Shown: in pieces, positions 14,429 to 15,453 of the stretch
Layout: every line of letters begins with the position of its first letter
How positions within the stretch are numbered: position 1 is the stretch's first letter
DNA from: JAOPZW01 sp036379935
GTDB taxonomy: Bacteria; Actinomycetota; Thermoleophilia; Solirubrobacterales; Solirubrobacteraceae
Assembly: GCA_036379935.1 (NCBI GenBank)
Contig: DASVFT010000140.1
Span: 1 to 15,453, forward strand
Length of the DNA: 15,453 nucleotides
Direction: 5' to 3'
The notes under the pieces: model-generated
What the model saw: only the letters and a program-made list of their open reading frames with translations
Told to the model about the DNA's origin: nothing
Database searches by the model: none
Made by a program: the position numbers and the translations under genes

Positions 14429-15453
14429 ATGGCCAAGGGGAGCCGGCTGCGCTCCATCGTCATCTGGACGACCGTCGCCGTCGTGGGCGCGGTCGCCTGG
14501 GGGGTCATCGCGCTGGTGCGCGACGAGCAGATCTCGGCGGTCTGGCTGGTCGCCGCGGCGCTCGGCACGTACGCGATCGCCTATCGCTTCTACGCGCGCT
14601 TCATCCTCAACCGCGTCCTCGGCGCCGACGAGCGGCGCGCCACTCCGGCGGAGCGCCTCGACAACGCGATCGACTACCACCCGACCGACCGGCGCGTGCT
14701 GTTCGGGCATCACTTCGCCGCGATCGCCGGCGCCGGCCCGCTCGTGGGGCCCGTGCTCGCCGCGCAGATGGGCTACCTGCCGGGGACGATCTGGATCATC
14801 GTCGGCGTCATCCTCGCCGGCGCGGTCCAGGACATGATCACGCTCTTCTTCTCGATGCGCCGCGACGGCAAGAGCCTCGGGCAGATGGCGCGCGAGGAGA
14901 TCGGGCCGGTGGGCGGCGCCGCGGCCCTGATCGCGGTGTTCTCGATCATGATCATCCTGCTCGCCGTCCTGGCCCTCGTGGTCGTCAACGCCCTGGCCAA
15001 GTCGCCGTGGGGCACGTTCTCGATCGCGATGACGATCCCTATCGCGCTGCTGATGGGCTTCTATCTGCGCGTCCTGCGCCCGGGGCGGGTGCTCGAGGCC
15101 ACGGGCATCGGCGTCGCGCTGCTCCTGCTGGCCATCGTCGCCGGCGGCTGGATCCAGGAGAGCGGTGGCGCGGTGGCCGACTTCTTCACGCTCGAGCCCA
15201 AGACGCTCGTGCTCTGCCTCGTCGTCTACGGGTTCTTCGCGTCGGTCCTGCCGGTCTGGATGCTGCTGGCCCCGCGCGACTACCTGTCGACGTTCATGAA
15301 GATCGGCACGATCCTGCTGCTGGCGATCGGCATCGTCGTGACGCTGCCGGTCATGCAGAACGAGGCCGTCACGAAGTTCGCCTCGTCGGGCACCGGCCCG
15401 GTGTTCGCGGGGGCGCTGTTCCCGTTCGTCTTCATCACCATCGCCTGCGGGGC
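14429..15453 (+). CDS. cstA: CstA-family carbon-starvation/peptide (pyruvate) transporter, partial at right edge
   Basis: An integral membrane transporter of the CstA family, which imports peptides or pyruvate during carbon limitation; 341 codons are visible. The hallmark HHFAAIAGAGPLVGPVLAAQ follows a first pair of transmembrane helices (about 9-28 and 36-57), and AAQMGYLPG and AGAVQDMITLFFSMRR match the family pattern. Several more membrane segments follow (for example IAVFSIMIILLAVLALVVV, and SVLPVWMLLAPRDYLSTFMK between helices). The ATG at 14429 has a strong ribosome site, GGAGGG, five nt upstream. The 141-bp leader after gntR holds the 14294-14309 hairpin and no riboswitch that I recognise. 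GntR probably does not share its transcript because of that hairpin. The C-terminal half, including any CstA C-terminal domain, is outside the window. Confidence 0.93.
   Translation, partial: MAKGSRLRSIVIWTTVAVVGAVAWGVIALVRDEQISAVWLVAAALGTYAIAYRFYARFILNRVLGADERRATPAERLDNAIDYHPTDRRVLFGHHFAAIAGAGPLVGPVLAAQMGYLPGTIWIIVGVILAGAVQDMITLFFSMRRDGKSLGQMAREEIGPVGGAAALIAVFSIMIILLAVLALVVVNALAKSPWGTFSIAMTIPIALLMGFYLRVLRPGRVLEATGIGVALLLLAIVAGGWIQESGGAVADFFTLEPKTLVLCLVVYGFFASVLPVWMLLAPRDYLSTFMKIGTILLLAIGIVVTLPVMQNEAVTKFASSGTGPVFAGALFPFVFITIACG

Overview
The window is very GC-rich chromosomal DNA. Its gene content (GGDEF diguanylate cyclase, paired acyl-CoA dehydrogenases, FCD-type GntR, M29 aminopeptidase, CstA, leaderless-type promoters and many ATGA gene overlaps) fits a high-GC actinobacterium. 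A Thermoleophilia/Solirubrobacterales-like lineage is my inference from protein style; no marker gene in the window proves it.

Left part (about 1-5930) looks like accessory DNA. At the left edge, on the minus strand, a DNA cytosine-5 methyltransferase (2290-1097) is followed after 5 nt by a GHKL/MORC-MutL-like ATPase that runs off the window (1091-1). This pairing is known from prokaryotic restriction-modification-like conflict systems; any nuclease or helicase partners would lie beyond the left edge. Just upstream of the methyltransferase is a roughly 30-codon 5' remnant of a marR gene (2414-2322). It closely resembles the start of an intact marR gene 1.1 kb away (3520-3017). Next come a mostly gene-free spacer with one possible 56-aa ORF, and then a tightly coupled five-gene minus-strand operon (5667-3017): a small helical protein, a tandem winged-helix protein, a hypothetical protein, an IclR-type regulator and a MarR-type regulator. 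All four junctions overlap (ATGA three times, TAATG once). Upstream of this operon is a spacer with a perfect 24-bp palindrome, and then the 3' end of a tRNA-Ala(CGC) gene, a typical position for an integrated genomic island.

Right part (about 6006-15453) looks like ordinary chromosome. Two minus-strand tRNA-Ala genes, CGC and UGC anticodons, flank a plus-strand pair: a membrane-bound Cache-like/HAMP/GAF/GGDEF diguanylate cyclase and a very acidic low-complexity protein. After the second tRNA come an M29 aminopeptidase (minus) and a divergent short-chain dehydrogenase (plus). The latter converges on a two-gene acyl-CoA dehydrogenase operon (minus) whose two subunits carry complementary halves of the usual motifs. 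A divergent GntR/FCD regulator shares a 92-bp intergenic region, containing a palindrome, with that operon and probably controls it. The window ends in a cstA-like carbon-starvation/peptide transporter gene cut by the right edge.

The strongest candidates for a new system are the methyltransferase-MORC-like ATPase pair at the left edge and the five-gene regulator operon beside the tRNA.
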